From Shewanella pealeana ATCC 700345 (lineage in GTDB: Bacteria > Pseudomonadota > Gammaproteobacteria > Enterobacterales > Shewanellaceae), in assembly GCF_000018285.1 (NCBI RefSeq), contig NC_009901.1, forward strand, positions 867,001-931,000: DNA of 64,000 bases. Reading direction: 5' to 3'. Positions 1 to 9,102 of this stretch are shown here, one piece after another (within the stretch, counting starts at the first letter, position 1; every line of letters starts with the position of its first letter). Position numbers and translations under genes: made by a program. Under the pieces are notes generated by a model, which made no database searches, was not told the DNA's origin, and saw nothing but the letters and a program-made list of their open reading frames with translations.

Positions 1-2
1 GG

Positions 3-2231
3 TCTATTAGCTGGAAGCTTGGCTTAGTTTTAGCTGTGGCAGTCGCCTCTTATGGTATCTATCTCGACCAAATCATTGCCCGTAAGTTTGAAGGGCAGAA
101 GTGGCATCTTCCGGCGCAGGTGTTTAGCCGCTCTATGGCGCTATATCCAGGAGCTGCGGTTAGTCATGCTCAGTTAATGTCTGAACTTAAGCTACTTGGC
201 TATCGTAAGGTGGCCAATCCGCGTCAGGTGGGGGAGTTTTCCGCCTCTAAGACCAAGATTGATCTTTGGCGTCGACCATTTTTGCATCCTCAAGGAGATC
301 AGGTTGAACAGAGAGTGATGATCACCTTCGACAGTAATGGTGTGGTCTCAGTTGCCCGTAACAGCGATAAGCGTCAACTAGCCGTGTTCCACCTCGAACC
401 TGTGCTTCTGGACAGGATCATCACAGGTGACGGCGAAGACAGGCTATTTGTGCCGACCGATAAGATCCCTAAGCCTATCGTTAATGCGCTTATCTTAGTT
501 GAAGACCGCAGTTTCTATGAGCATCATGGTGTTAATCCGTTTGCGATTCTGCGTGCGGCCATGGTGAATATCAGTGCCGGGCGAACGGTGCAAGGCGGCT
601 CGACCTTGACCCAACAGTTAGCGAAGAACTTCTTCCTGTCTAGTGAGCGCTCGCTTAGCCGTAAATTGCGTGAAGCGCTGATGGCGATCATTATCGATTT
701 TCGTTATGAAAAAGATGAGATCTTAGAAGCCTACCTCAATGAAGTGTACATGGGGCAAGACAAAGCCCGTGGCGTGCACGGTATGGGCTTAGCTTCACAG
801 TTTTATTTTGGTCGACCAATCGCAGAGCTTACCGTACCGCAGCAGGCATTTTTGGTGGCGGTGATCAAAGGGCCTTCCTACTACAATCCATGGCGTTACC
901 CTGAGCGCGCTCAAGAGCGACGCGATTTAGTATTGCGCTTGCTGATGGAGGCGGGCGATCTGAATGTGGCGCAGTATCAAGCTGCAGTCGAGTCGCCACT
1001 GGGACTAAGAAAAGCCAACAAGTCAGTGCACCAAAAGTTACCGGCCTTCTTCTCAGTAGTGAAGAATGAACTTGCCAGTCGCTATGGCGATGCCTTGTTG
1101 AAGCAATCAGGGGTTAAGGTCTACACCACGTTGGACCCTATGGCTCAAGAAGCCGCCGAGAAAGCTGTTGAAAAGACCTTGAAGCAGCTGGGTAAAAATG
1201 ATGAGAGCTTGCAGGTCGGCATGGTACTAACCGATAAATACTCAGCTGGTATTGCCGCGATGGTAGGCGATAAAGTGCCTAGCTATCAGGGCTTTAACCG
1301 TGCCGTAGAAATTCGCAGACCCATAGGTTCGTTAATCAAACCTTTTGTCTATGCTACCGCGCTTAACCAAGGCGATAAGTACAATTTGGTGTCGCCGTTA
1401 AAAGATCAGCCAATTACCCTTAAAAATGGTCAAGGTAAGACCTGGTCGCCGCAGAACGTGGATAAGAAGTTCCGTGGTGAGGTGCCGCTGTTAACCGCAT
1501 TTAAAAAGTCGATGAACGTGCCAACGGTAAACCTAGGCATGGCGATTGGAGTGAGTAGCGTGGCGACCACGCTGGACAAGGCGGGTTGGCGCGAGAAGAT
1601 CCCTGAGTACCCATCTATGTTGCTCGGTGCGGTCAATGGCTCTCCCTTGATGGTGGCGCAGGTGTTCCAAACGATTGCCGATGATGGTCGTTATCGCCAC
1701 TTGAACTCGGTGACTACGGTACTGGATGCGAATAATCAGCCACTAACGGCATCACGGCCTCAAGCGAGTCAAGCCATCCCTACCGCCAGTAATTACCTGG
1801 TTAAATATGCTATGACTCAAGTGGTTGAATCTGGTACGGCTAAACGCTTAGGTAGCTCATACCCATATGTCACCTTGGCGGGTAAAACGGGTACCAGTAA
1901 TGACTCACGAGACTCTTGGTTTGCCGGCTTTGACGAACGAAATGTGGCGGCCATCTGGATTGGCCGTGATGATAACGGCAAGACCGGGCTCTACGGCAGT
2001 AATGGCGCCATGGCCGTCTATCAAGCCTTCTTAAGTAACCGTGCACCTCTTAGTCTTCGCATGGCGCCAGTCGATGGTGTAGTACAAGGTTACTTTGAGC
2101 GCGATACTGGCAAAGCGCAGGAGCCACAATGTGCCAATGTGGTAAAGGTGCCAGCCCTGAGAGAAAGTTATCAGCCAGTGGCTAATTGCGGCGAGCCACT
2201 GCCTTGGTGGAAGAAGCTGATTGGTGGTTAA
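3..2231 (+). CDS. mrcB: Penicillin-binding protein 1B, bifunctional transglycosylase/transpeptidase (5' end outside window)
   Basis: Class A PBP that polymerises and cross-links peptidoglycan in the periplasm. The frame is open from base 3, so the gene starts upstream and the GTG at 36 is internal; residues before it continue a hydrophobic membrane anchor. Numbering from that GTG, a UvrB-like region (about 25-115) precedes the GT51 glycosyltransferase with EDRSFYEHHG (about 152) and GGSTLTQQLAKN (about 188). The transpeptidase has SLIK (Ser432/Lys435), SMN (about 492) and KTGT (about 616), so both activities look intact. Family proteins are roughly 770 residues, so only a short N-terminus is missing. 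The stop overlaps the start of the next small gene. Confidence 0.95.
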   Translation, partial: SISWKLGLVLAVAVASYGIYLDQIIARKFEGQKWHLPAQVFSRSMALYPGAAVSHAQLMSELKLLGYRKVANPRQVGEFSASKTKIDLWRRPFLHPQGDQVEQRVMITFDSNGVVSVARNSDKRQLAVFHLEPVLLDRIITGDGEDRLFVPTDKIPKPIVNALILVEDRSFYEHHGVNPFAILRAAMVNISAGRTVQGGSTLTQQLAKNFFLSSERSLSRKLREALMAIIIDFRYEKDEILEAYLNEVYMGQDKARGVHGMGLASQFYFGRPIAELTVPQQAFLVAVIKGPSYYNPWRYPERAQERRDLVLRLLMEAGDLNVAQYQAAVESPLGLRKANKSVHQKLPAFFSVVKNELASRYGDALLKQSGVKVYTTLDPMAQEAAEKAVEKTLKQLGKNDESLQVGMVLTDKYSAGIAAMVGDKVPSYQGFNRAVEIRRPIGSLIKPFVYATALNQGDKYNLVSPLKDQPITLKNGQGKTWSPQNVDKKFRGEVPLLTAFKKSMNVPTVNLGMAIGVSSVATTLDKAGWREKIPEYPSMLLGAVNGSPLMVAQVFQTIADDGRYRHLNSVTTVLDANNQPLTASRPQASQAIPTASNYLVKYAMTQVVESGTAKRLGSSYPYVTLAGKTGTSNDSRDSWFAGFDERNVAAIWIGRDDNGKTGLYGSNGAMAVYQAFLSNRAPLSLRMAPVDGVVQGYFERDTGKAQEPQCANVVKVPALRESYQPVANCGEPLPWWKKLIGG

Positions 2232-2709
2232 GCCCTTTATTCCCGAGACTTTCGAGCCACCAGGGTGTTTTGAGTCAAGCGACTTTCACTTTAGAGTGCT
2301 AGAAGAGCAAGTCGCTGAGAAAGATTTTGAAGCGGTAACCTCGAGTCAGAAACGTCTACAAGGCATTTTTGGTTCAACTTCAGATTGGCCCAGAAGCGAT
2401 CTCACACTGGCTGAAAACAGATTGAGCCTACAGGTGCATAAACGTGAGTTTGAATCTCGCGAAGCATTTGCCTACTCGGTATTTAACAAAGCGAAAGATA
2501 AGTGCCTAGGCTCGATATACATAGATCCTAGCCAATCTGCTCACTATGAGTGTGAGGTGTATCTATGGGTGAGAGACGATAGCATAGAGTTAGATGAACA
2601 GCTGTATCAAACTGTTATCGATTGGCTGGATGAGAGTTGGCCTTTCGAAAAAGTGGCATTTCCAGGAAGAGCAATCTCATGGGAACTGTGGGATAAAGAG
2701 CGGCACTAG
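2221..2709 (+). CDS. GNAT-like hypothetical protein, 162 aa
   Basis: Starts with TTG (2221) or GTG (2224), overlapping the last codons of mrcB, so translation is probably coupled. The central part (FNKAKDKCLGSIYIDP, then YECEVYLWVRD) resembles the beta-strand core of GNAT acetyltransferases of the twitching/N-acyltransferase type, but I see no clear acetyl-CoA pyrophosphate loop (Q/RxxGxG/A). The C-terminus is rich in Trp and acidic residues. Soluble, no signal peptide. Function unknown; the acetyltransferase fold is an inference from pattern only. Confidence 0.6.
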   Translation: MVVKPFIPETFEPPGCFESSDFHFRVLEEQVAEKDFEAVTSSQKRLQGIFGSTSDWPRSDLTLAENRLSLQVHKREFESREAFAYSVFNKAKDKCLGSIYIDPSQSAHYECEVYLWVRDDSIELDEQLYQTVIDWLDESWPFEKVAFPGRAISWELWDKERH

Positions 2710-2806
2710 CTGCGAAATTCTTAATATAAAGAGAAGCTTCGCAGCCAACATAGCTTAATACATAGCGACTTATAAAATGGCCACAGGGTGACTAGGCTCA
2801 ATGGTA

Positions 2807-3991
2807 TTAGTGAACTGCCAGTGCAGCTCGGCGAGCCCGTAGTAGGAAGAACAGCGGCATCAAGGCGAGGACAATTAACAGCGCTGCCCAGTTACCATTT
2901 TGAATCACGCCATAGTGCGCGGCTATGATACTGCCAAGCAGGGCGCCACTACCAATCCCCACATTAAATAAGCCCGAGTAGATAGCCATGGCAACGTCGG
3001 TCGCTTCTGGCGCCAGTTTTAAGGCTTTAGACTGCAAAGATAGACACATCAACATCATGCCCGTGCCCCATAAGATACATAGCGGCAGCAATAACCCTAT
3101 ATTACTAGCGACAAAAGGCAGCATCGCCATGCAACAGCCTAAAATGGCGATAGCTATGATCAATAGTTGTTGAGCATATTTGCCTTGATAGCGACTAAAG
3201 AGCCCACTACCGATTAAACCTGCAGCGCCAAAGATTAGCAGAATCATGGTGGTGATATTCGCCGAGTAGCCAAAGTGTTCTTGCAGTAACGGCTCCAAAT
3301 AAGTGTAAACACTGTAGTGTGCCGTCACGAGTGTCATGGTTAGTAGATATAACCATAGCAGAGCCTTATTACGTGCTATTGAGGGTAGGCTACGCCAGCT
3401 ACCGCCATGGGTTGCGGGCAGATTAGGTAGACCGCGCCACAGCAGCAACATCATGGCTAAGGTGAGTAAACCTATGATGGCGAAGATACTGCGCCATCCA
3501 ACAAGCTGACCTATCACCCGCCCTAAAGGAATACCAAGCACAAGAGCCAGTACGCAGCCAGTAGCAAAGATACTTAAGGCTTTAGCGCCTTGGCCGTCTG
3601 GAGCTAAGCGCACCACGAGTGCTGGAGCGATTGCCCAAAATAGTGCGTGAGTTAATGCTATGCCAGTGCGGCCCGTGAGCAAGATTTCATAGGTCGGCGC
3701 CCAGACGCAAATACCATGACTGATAATGAAAACGGACATTAAGCCTAGCAGTAACTGCTTACGCTCGAAGCGGGCAAACAGCAACACTGCTGGCAAGGAT
3801 GCAAGCGCGACCACGGCGGCATAAACCGTCAACATGGGACCGATTGCAACCGCGCTCATGTTAAAGCTTTGGCCTAGGGCGGCTAAGAGCCCCACAGGCA
3901 CAAATTCAGTGGAGACAAAAACAAAGGCGGTGAGCGCCAGTAAAAGCACCGGAGCCCAGGCGATAAGGCGCTGTTGCATTGCGATTAGCAT
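2807..3991 (-). CDS. MFS transporter, SotB/sugar-efflux-like
   Basis: Twelve-helix major facilitator of 394 residues. The N-terminal STEFVPVGLL stretch and GRTGIALTHALFW (start of helix 4) are typical of the DHA1/SotB-YdeA efflux family (sugar or arabinose-like efflux, also drug efflux). A GIPLGRVIGQLVGWR segment is the motif C-like region of antiporters. It probably exports a small solute across the inner membrane; the substrate cannot be told. It is convergent with the preceding gene and alone on its strand. The alternative start at residue 5 (ATG) cannot be ruled out. Confidence 0.85.
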   Translation of the reverse strand: MLIAMQQRLIAWAPVLLLALTAFVFVSTEFVPVGLLAALGQSFNMSAVAIGPMLTVYAAVVALASLPAVLLFARFERKQLLLGLMSVFIISHGICVWAPTYEILLTGRTGIALTHALFWAIAPALVVRLAPDGQGAKALSIFATGCVLALVLGIPLGRVIGQLVGWRSIFAIIGLLTLAMMLLLWRGLPNLPATHGGSWRSLPSIARNKALLWLYLLTMTLVTAHYSVYTYLEPLLQEHFGYSANITTMILLIFGAAGLIGSGLFSRYQGKYAQQLLIIAIAILGCCMAMLPFVASNIGLLLPLCILWGTGMMLMCLSLQSKALKLAPEATDVAMAIYSGLFNVGIGSGALLGSIIAAHYGVIQNGNWAALLIVLALMPLFFLLRARRAALAVH

Positions 3992-4130
3992 CCAAAATCA
4001 AAAGGGCGGCAAGTCTACGCTGAATTCGAATTTTTGGCGAGACAGGAAGTGATTGTTAAGATTTGAAATGTTTGATTTGTGAGCAAGGTGGTGGTTTGTC
4101 TAAACGGATATTGTTTTGCTTGCTTAAGGT

Positions 4131-4390
4131 CCTAGGTCCTAGGTCCTCGGTTCTAGGGCGCTTCGCTTCGAGGACGGGCTAAAGCCCTGCTAGAAAAAGC
4201 AAAAGAAAAAACAAAAGAAAAAACAAAGAATCACTACTTTATGCCGCTTTTCCGCTTTATCTCTAAGCGCAGCGCTCGGTAAGTGACGCAGTCACGTTCC
4301 CTAGGCCGTTCGGCTCTGCTAGTACCGTCTCAGCTTATCCCGTCTTTGCTCTTCCTAGGACCTAGGGCCTGCTTTTCCTAGAACCTTCTC
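4131..4390. repeat. Intergenic repeat, copy 1 (CTAGGTCCTAGGACCT family)
   Basis: The gap between the MFS and GNAT genes is filled by a composite repeat. It has AGGTCCTAGGTCCTAGG tracts at both ends, an A-rich AAAGCAAAAG segment, and a core with the dyad AGTGACGCAGTCACGTTCC (about 4278). The same blocks in the same order recur at 4870-5060 and, in inverse orientation, at 60110-60370; a partial copy is at 39430-39547. It ends directly at the stop codon of the GNAT gene. No protein is encoded. Confidence 0.85.
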
Positions 4391-4831
4391 TTAATACTTC
4401 TTCAATAAAAAATAACGCGCTGGGCTTTTGTCTGTGCTGGGAACGGTACCGATAATTTCAAAGCCAAGCTTTTGATAAAAGGCCGGAGCCTGAAAGGAGA
4501 GGGTATCGACTTGTGCCATGGTGCAGCCGCGGCTCTTAGCTTCAATTTCTGCTAGTTGCATGAGTTGTCTACCTAAGCCGCTGCCTCGGGCTGCTTCATC
4601 GACCCACAACACATTAATCAAAAAGTTGTCATAAATCGTCCGCCCAGCAACGCCGCCAATAAGCTTGCCACTGGTATTATTGTCATCATGGGCGACAACC
4701 GCGAGTGGTTTACTTGTTTCTGGTCCCATATGGGCAAAGTTATGTTGGCGTACTCCATCAACCAAGTCATCAACCAAGGTATCAAACACGGACTGAGCCT
4801 CTTCGTGGATCACATCTATTTTAACTGTCAT
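4391..4831 (-). CDS. GNAT family N-acetyltransferase
   Basis: About 146-residue acetyltransferase. The core VDEAARGSGLGRQLMQLAE carries the R-G-x-G-x-G/R acetyl-CoA pyrophosphate loop, followed by the usual ending FYQKLGFEIIGTVP. The upstream ATG at 4843 gives four more residues, but the ATG at 4831 has a GGAAG ribosome site five bases upstream and starts with MTVKI, so it is preferred. The substrate is unknown. The gene is a single cistron bracketed on both sides by copies of the CTAGGTCC intergenic repeat; its stop codon abuts the repeat. Confidence 0.85.
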   Translation of the reverse strand: MTVKIDVIHEEAQSVFDTLVDDLVDGVRQHNFAHMGPETSKPLAVVAHDDNNTSGKLIGGVAGRTIYDNFLINVLWVDEAARGSGLGRQLMQLAEIEAKSRGCTMAQVDTLSFQAPAFYQKLGFEIIGTVPSTDKSPARYFLLKKY

Positions 4832-4859
4832 TGCAACTTCCATTTATTGTTTTAGCTCG

Positions 4860-5060
4860 TCTTTGGCTAGAGCGGGTTACGCCCTGCTAGGAAAAGCAAA
4901 AGCAAAAAATCGCTAGCTTTTACCGCTTTATTACAGCTTTTCCGCTTTATCCCTATGCGCAGCGCTCGGTAAGTGACGCAGTCACGTTCCCTAGGCCGCA
5001 GGCCGTTCGGCTCTTACCGTCTCTGCTTTCCCTGCCTTTCCTAGGACCTAGGACCTTCTT
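4860..5060. repeat. Intergenic repeat, copy 2, running into the PepSY gene
   Basis: A second copy of the composite repeat, sharing AGGAAAAGCAAAAGC, TTTTCCGCTTTATC, the AGTGACGCAGTCACGTTCC dyad and a terminal CTAGGACCTAGGACCT. Its right end provides the last codons and the stop of the PepSY protein gene (minus strand): the final residues EGPRS and TAG are read from the repeat. Confidence 0.85.
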
Positions 5061-5829
5061 TTAAACCTGTTTTCTTCTTTCTTGGCGGTTTTTGCTGTAA
5101 CCAGATATAGACTCCGGTAAACGCCATAATCAATAAACTTAATGCCACGAGATCCATGAGCCAAGGGCCTAAGGAGCCAAAGAAACGGCCGCTATGAAGA
5201 TCTAGCAGTACCCGCTCCCAAGTTAAATGACTCGCTCTCATTTGCTGAGTAAATTCTGCGGTTTCAGGGCTTTCTATAGGTTTAACCCAGTCTATGGCTG
5301 CATAAGGTTGAGCCGCTGTCCATTCGATAAGGTCGCTATCGGCTAGGTACAAGCCTGTGGCGGTTTTTAGCCAAAGTTCGTCGGTTTGGCCGATGGCTTC
5401 TATGTCTTTCGGTAGGCCTGTGGCAAGGCTTTGAGTCTCGAATAACTCCCCCTGAGCAGAGAGTAGGTAGAGATGCTGACTATCGATGGCGACTATCATC
5501 TCTTTATGTGCGATGGCGGCCAAAATAGGCTCGCTAGCCTCTAAGGCCAATTTATCATTTAGCCAAAGCTGGTTGGTTGTACTGAGAAGCGTCTGAGGGC
5601 TGGTTTGATAAAGGGCTACATCGGTTGGTGCTTTAATACCATAGTAATCCAGTAACCAAGCTTGCTTGACTTGAGTGCTGTCGAGGGAGAGATGATTGCT
5701 ATGGTTTATTAGCACCCCTGTCACGGCAATAAAGATCACTAACAGGGTCGAGAATAGGCCTATTCTACGATGCCATGGGCGAAGTTGACGTAATATTTTG
5801 ACTCTAAGGCTTGGATGTTTTCGGGTCAT
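5041..5829 (-). CDS. PepSY-associated transmembrane protein
   Basis: Inner-membrane protein with an N-terminal helix (RIGLFSTLLVIFIAVTGVLINHS), a periplasmic domain of about 180 residues and a second helix near the C-terminus (LMDLVALSLLIMAFTGVYIWLQ). That is the PepSY_TM layout: first helix R-[KR]-x-H, second helix followed by basic residues. The start is placed at ATG 5829 (MTRKHPSLRV); the longer frame to 5901 adds a non-hydrophobic leader. PepSY membrane proteins act in extracytoplasmic electron transfer or ferric-siderophore reduction. It lies in the same strand and order as an FMN-binding protein, a porin and a TonB receptor. The C-terminal few residues come from an intergenic repeat. 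Confidence 0.8.
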   Translation of the reverse strand: MTRKHPSLRVKILRQLRPWHRRIGLFSTLLVIFIAVTGVLINHSNHLSLDSTQVKQAWLLDYYGIKAPTDVALYQTSPQTLLSTTNQLWLNDKLALEASEPILAAIAHKEMIVAIDSQHLYLLSAQGELFETQSLATGLPKDIEAIGQTDELWLKTATGLYLADSDLIEWTAAQPYAAIDWVKPIESPETAEFTQQMRASHLTWERVLLDLHSGRFFGSLGPWLMDLVALSLLIMAFTGVYIWLQQKPPRKKKTGLKEGPRS

Positions 5830-6113
5830 TGTCGGGCCTGCTGACCTTTTTATTGTTGTTTTATCAGTATTGATGCGGTTTTGTGTCGCTATCCGCCACA
5901 CAGACCGTTTACTCTACAGTAACAAATGCTACTACAGAACCGTTAAATGGTAATCCTAATGGGCTTGTTTAGTTTTTCACCTAGATAGCGCTTAAAAATA
6001 GGCTACGCTCAAAAATAGACTGCAAGAGATGTCTAACTGTGGGTCATGGAGCCGTTAGCAGCGAGCTGGTAGTCGCTGCTGCCAATGGCGGTCTTCACCT
6101 TGTACTTATCTAG

Positions 6114-6869
6114 CTAAAACCAGCTTTCTTCAATCGCGGTTGCAAAAGCATCAGAGTAAGCAGTAAAGATAGCGCGATGACCTGCAGTAAACATTGCAAA
6201 TGAGGCATCGGCAGGCTCGGTTAAATTACTACTGGTTACATTGACGATTAACTCAGGGAATAACATGGTGCTGGCTGCATTCATTAAGTCTTGTGCGCCA
6301 GTCAAGGAGTAATCATTGTTACTCATTGATGCGGTTGATATATTGGATAGTTTCGAGTCGGATAAGCGAGTCGTTACCGATAAATTTTCAAGTTTTGCAA
6401 TTGACTCGTTAGCATCATTGGCGATATCGGCAGCCGCAAAACCAGTAGGATCTTGCCAAGTGTACTGATAGTCATCGTTGAACTGATAAGTTCGGCTGTT
6501 TTCAAACGTTATAACGGCTGTGGCGTTGTCTGCTGGTAGCTGAAAAATAACCCGACTTGCGCTAGTGCTTTTGGCGTAGTTATTTTTGTGGATCACATCA
6601 TTGAAAGTATATTCAACTCTCACTTCTTGTTGATTTGTTTTATCGTTAAATTTGCTAATGCAGTTTGCGCGGATCTCATCTGTAGCAGTACATAAACGTA
6701 TGATGCTGGCTTCAGATAAGCCCAGTTGCAGGGCGTGAGTTCTGAAGTTATCGTCAACTATCACCTCATCGTTGCCATCATCTGGGTGTAAAATGTTCTC
6801 GATATATTCACAACCACTGAGATTGAGGCATAACAAGCCTGCCGCTAGTACTTTAATTTGTGCATTCAT
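6114..6869 (-). CDS. Hypothetical lipoprotein, 251 aa
   Basis: The frame is open to 7025, but the ATG at 6869 starts a clear lipoprotein signal: MNAQIKVLAAGLLCLNLSGC, with lipobox LSGC at residues 17-20. The mature protein is acidic, Asn/Ser/Thr-rich and has no recognised domain. The longer version would overlap the FMN-binding gene by 26 bases and bury the signal, so it is rejected. Position between the PepSY and FMN-binding genes on the same strand suggests the same envelope function, but no homologous family is recognised. Confidence 0.65.
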   Translation of the reverse strand: MNAQIKVLAAGLLCLNLSGCEYIENILHPDDGNDEVIVDDNFRTHALQLGLSEASIIRLCTATDEIRANCISKFNDKTNQQEVRVEYTFNDVIHKNNYAKSTSASRVIFQLPADNATAVITFENSRTYQFNDDYQYTWQDPTGFAAADIANDANESIAKLENLSVTTRLSDSKLSNISTASMSNNDYSLTGAQDLMNAASTMLFPELIVNVTSSNLTEPADASFAMFTAGHRAIFTAYSDAFATAIEESWF

Positions 6870-6999
6870 TAATCGACTACTCTGATACGGATATAACAAA
6901 CGGTAACTGCAATTTAGCATTGTTTTTATTGGTGATAATAGTGATATTTTCATAGATTTGGCATGACAGTTACCAAGGCATATTTCAGTCTGCAAAAGC

Positions 7000-7521
7000 C
7001 TAATTGCCAGTGGTGAGTTGCCCATCCAAATACAGAGCGATGCGTGAAAGTTTTGTCAGTGCTCTAACTGAAAGTGTTGCACCTGTAATGCCGTCGATAT
7101 GGGTATCGAGCTTGAGTTCTGGGGTGAGTTTGGCTGATTTGAACTGGTCGGTAAAAAAGTCATGCCTGACTTCATCACCACGACTTTCTCTATAAACCAA
7201 TACCTTAGTCTGGGAGATGGCACCGTCTTTAACGTGAATGCCTACGGTAATGGGGGCCTCTTTGCCAATCTCATCCATGATCCATACGCTTTCATTATCT
7301 TGCTGCCAATAGCGTAGGCGCATCTTTCTAAAACTATGGGAGAGAATCGACTCAATAACCTCTTTGGTCTCGTCATCAATCCATAGGACCTTAGATTTTG
7401 GGGGAGGAGTGTTAAAGGCCTGAGTGATAAATTCTTCAGGAGTTTGATAAGTTCCACGGGCATTGGCCACGCTAGTCAATAGCGATAAGCTAAGGGTGAT
7501 GATGGCAATGGTTAGCTTCAT
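7000..7521 (-). CDS. Periplasmic FMN-binding domain protein (flavinylated)
   Basis: 173 residues with a signal peptide (cleavage about ANA-RG, residue 21) and an FMN_bind domain. The motif DGITGAT at residues 143-149 matches Dxx(S/T)GA(S/T), where the ApbE flavin transferase attaches FMN through a phosphoester bond to the last Thr (Thr149). The protein should carry covalent FMN in the periplasm and pass electrons one at a time. ApbE itself is not in this window. Neighbours are a PepSY membrane protein (downstream) and a porin and TonB receptor (upstream), so an electron path from the inner membrane to a periplasmic ferric substrate is a fair inference. Confidence 0.85.
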   Translation of the reverse strand: MKLTIAIITLSLSLLTSVANARGTYQTPEEFITQAFNTPPPKSKVLWIDDETKEVIESILSHSFRKMRLRYWQQDNESVWIMDEIGKEAPITVGIHVKDGAISQTKVLVYRESRGDEVRHDFFTDQFKSAKLTPELKLDTHIDGITGATLSVRALTKLSRIALYLDGQLTTGN

Positions 7522-7580
7522 GGCGGTAACTTCATCGGGGTAATGTTATAAGTAGAGCCTGTTGGCTCGGGAGACAGATA

Positions 7581-7599
7581 AGTGCCCAAACTGGGCACT
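7581..7599 (-). terminator. Hairpin between porin and FMN-binding gene
   Basis: AGTGCCCA-AAC-TGGGCACT is a perfect 8-bp stem with a 3-base loop, just after the porin stop. There is no long T tract on the minus strand, so it may attenuate or stabilise transcripts rather than end them. Confidence 0.45.
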
Positions 7600-7635
7600 C
7601 ACCCTATTGCTTAAGTACTGTTGCTTAAGCTTAGC

Positions 7636-8814
7636 TTAGAACTGGTAACCCACGCCTAAGTTAAAGCCGTCAGCGTCTTTAGCGCCGCCCACTTTTTCAT
7701 AGTCAGCTTTAAATACCACATTCTCATGCAACCAGTAGTTGATACCTAGGTTGGTTTGCTCGACTTTAGTGTCTTCACTATTGCCTGCATTGTTGTCGTA
7801 CTCGTTGTAGCGAGCAAACACACCAAAGCTTTCATTGATGCGGTAAGATGGTTCAATGTACCAACCGTTTTGCTCATCACGACCTAATGCTTCAGCTTCT
7901 TTACCGTCGATGTCCCACTGAGCGTAAAGCGCTTTAACCGTGAAACCTTGGATTGAGTAAATTGCGTGAGCAGTTAGCAAAGTTGCCGAAGCCGTATCGA
8001 CACCCGCTTTGCTTTGAGTTAGATCTGACTGGTACTGGGCAGTAGCGGCTAGCTCTAGACCTGTTACGCCTGTGTACTTAACACGAGCAGTATAGGCAAG
8101 GTCTGACGCATCAGCTTTAGCCACTTTTTGACGGCCGCCACGGATGTTATAAGTTTCATCAACCTTAAGGCCTGATGTGATAGCACCGTCGAATGCTAAA
8201 CCTGGAGAGGCTTTAACATTAAGTGCCGCACCCGCTTCCCACCAAGTTGCAGGCAAGATGTTTTTCTCAACAGGGTTACGCTCAACACCGTAGAAGGTTG
8301 GTGGCTCATGAGTTTCGTTAATAATACCGACTGGTACTAGGAACAGACCCGCTTTACCGGTAAACATCTCATTGAAATCATGCTCGATATACGCTTGCTC
8401 TAGCTCAACTTCGCCTGGCTTATCGTCACCAGAAAGTGCGTGCTCAATTTCAACCTCAGAGAAGAAACGTGTGCTTTCGGTAAACTCATGACCGAAGAAC
8501 AATACAAAACGGTGAAAATCGATAGCTTTCTTATCTTTGCCAGACTTGTTATCAGTGATGTTGTTGTAGTGTAGTTCACCATAACCACCGATAGTCGTCG
8601 CGCTCTTTGACTCACTTGCCGATTCTTCAACGACGTCAGCGGTTTTTTCAACGCGCTTCTCTGTTTCATCTAGACGCTTCTCTAGGTCTTGAAGAACTTT
8701 CTGTTGTTGCTCAATAATTTTTCGTAGCTCAGCAGAATCATCTGCCGCGACAGCACCTTGAGACGCGAACATGCCAACTAGCGCTGTGGCAAGTAAGGTT
8801 TTTTTCATCATCAT
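7636..8814 (-). CDS. Outer-membrane porin (OprO/OprP-like)
   Basis: 392 residues with a signal peptide ending at AVA-ADDS (about residue 24), a short coiled-coil head (LRKIIEQQQKVLQDLEKRL, residues about 30-70) and then alternating amphipathic strands ending in GVGYQF, the C-terminal Phe signature for BAM insertion. The coiled-coil head before a 16-strand-like barrel is typical of the Shewanella phosphate-selective-porin-like family. The true substrate is not shown. A Fur-like box lies upstream and an FMN-binding protein gene follows, so iron-dependent expression is likely. Start ATG 8814 or 8811 (two further Met codons follow). Confidence 0.85.
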   Translation of the reverse strand: MMMKKTLLATALVGMFASQGAVAADDSAELRKIIEQQQKVLQDLEKRLDETEKRVEKTADVVEESASESKSATTIGGYGELHYNNITDNKSGKDKKAIDFHRFVLFFGHEFTESTRFFSEVEIEHALSGDDKPGEVELEQAYIEHDFNEMFTGKAGLFLVPVGIINETHEPPTFYGVERNPVEKNILPATWWEAGAALNVKASPGLAFDGAITSGLKVDETYNIRGGRQKVAKADASDLAYTARVKYTGVTGLELAATAQYQSDLTQSKAGVDTASATLLTAHAIYSIQGFTVKALYAQWDIDGKEAEALGRDEQNGWYIEPSYRINESFGVFARYNEYDNNAGNSEDTKVEQTNLGINYWLHENVVFKADYEKVGGAKDADGFNLGVGYQF

Positions 8815-8876
8815 TCTTTCCCTGTTGTTATTTAAGGGTTGCTAAATTTGGCTGAATTCTAACAAGTGATGTCGAT

Positions 8877-8895
8877 AATGCAAATCGTTATCATT
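8877..8895 (-). promoter_or_regulatory. Fur-like box upstream of the porin
   Basis: Read on the minus strand, AATGATAACGATTTGCATT matches the 19-base Fur consensus at 15 positions by eye. It lies about 63 bases before the porin start. Confidence 0.65.
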
Positions 8896-9014
8896 ACCTT
8901 TTTTGATAAAGATCAATAATTGTAAGCTAACTGTAAACCCATGTGATTTATAATGTTATTGATGTTGCCGCTATTAAGTTTTTGTTTTTCGGGAGAAAGA
9001 TTCTTCAGTGGCAT

Positions 9015-9046
9015 AAAAAAAGGTGAGCCTCAGGCTCACCTTTTTT
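9015..9046. terminator. Bidirectional terminator after TonB receptor gene
   Basis: AAAAAAAGGTGAGCCT-CAGGCTCACCTTTTTT: a strong GC stem with A and T tracts on both sides. It ends the receptor transcript on the minus strand. Confidence 0.85.
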
Positions 9047-9102
9047 AAAAGAAAAAAATTAATCTAATTTTAAGTTTTGTTTAATAAACCCGTCTTTATC
9101 GC

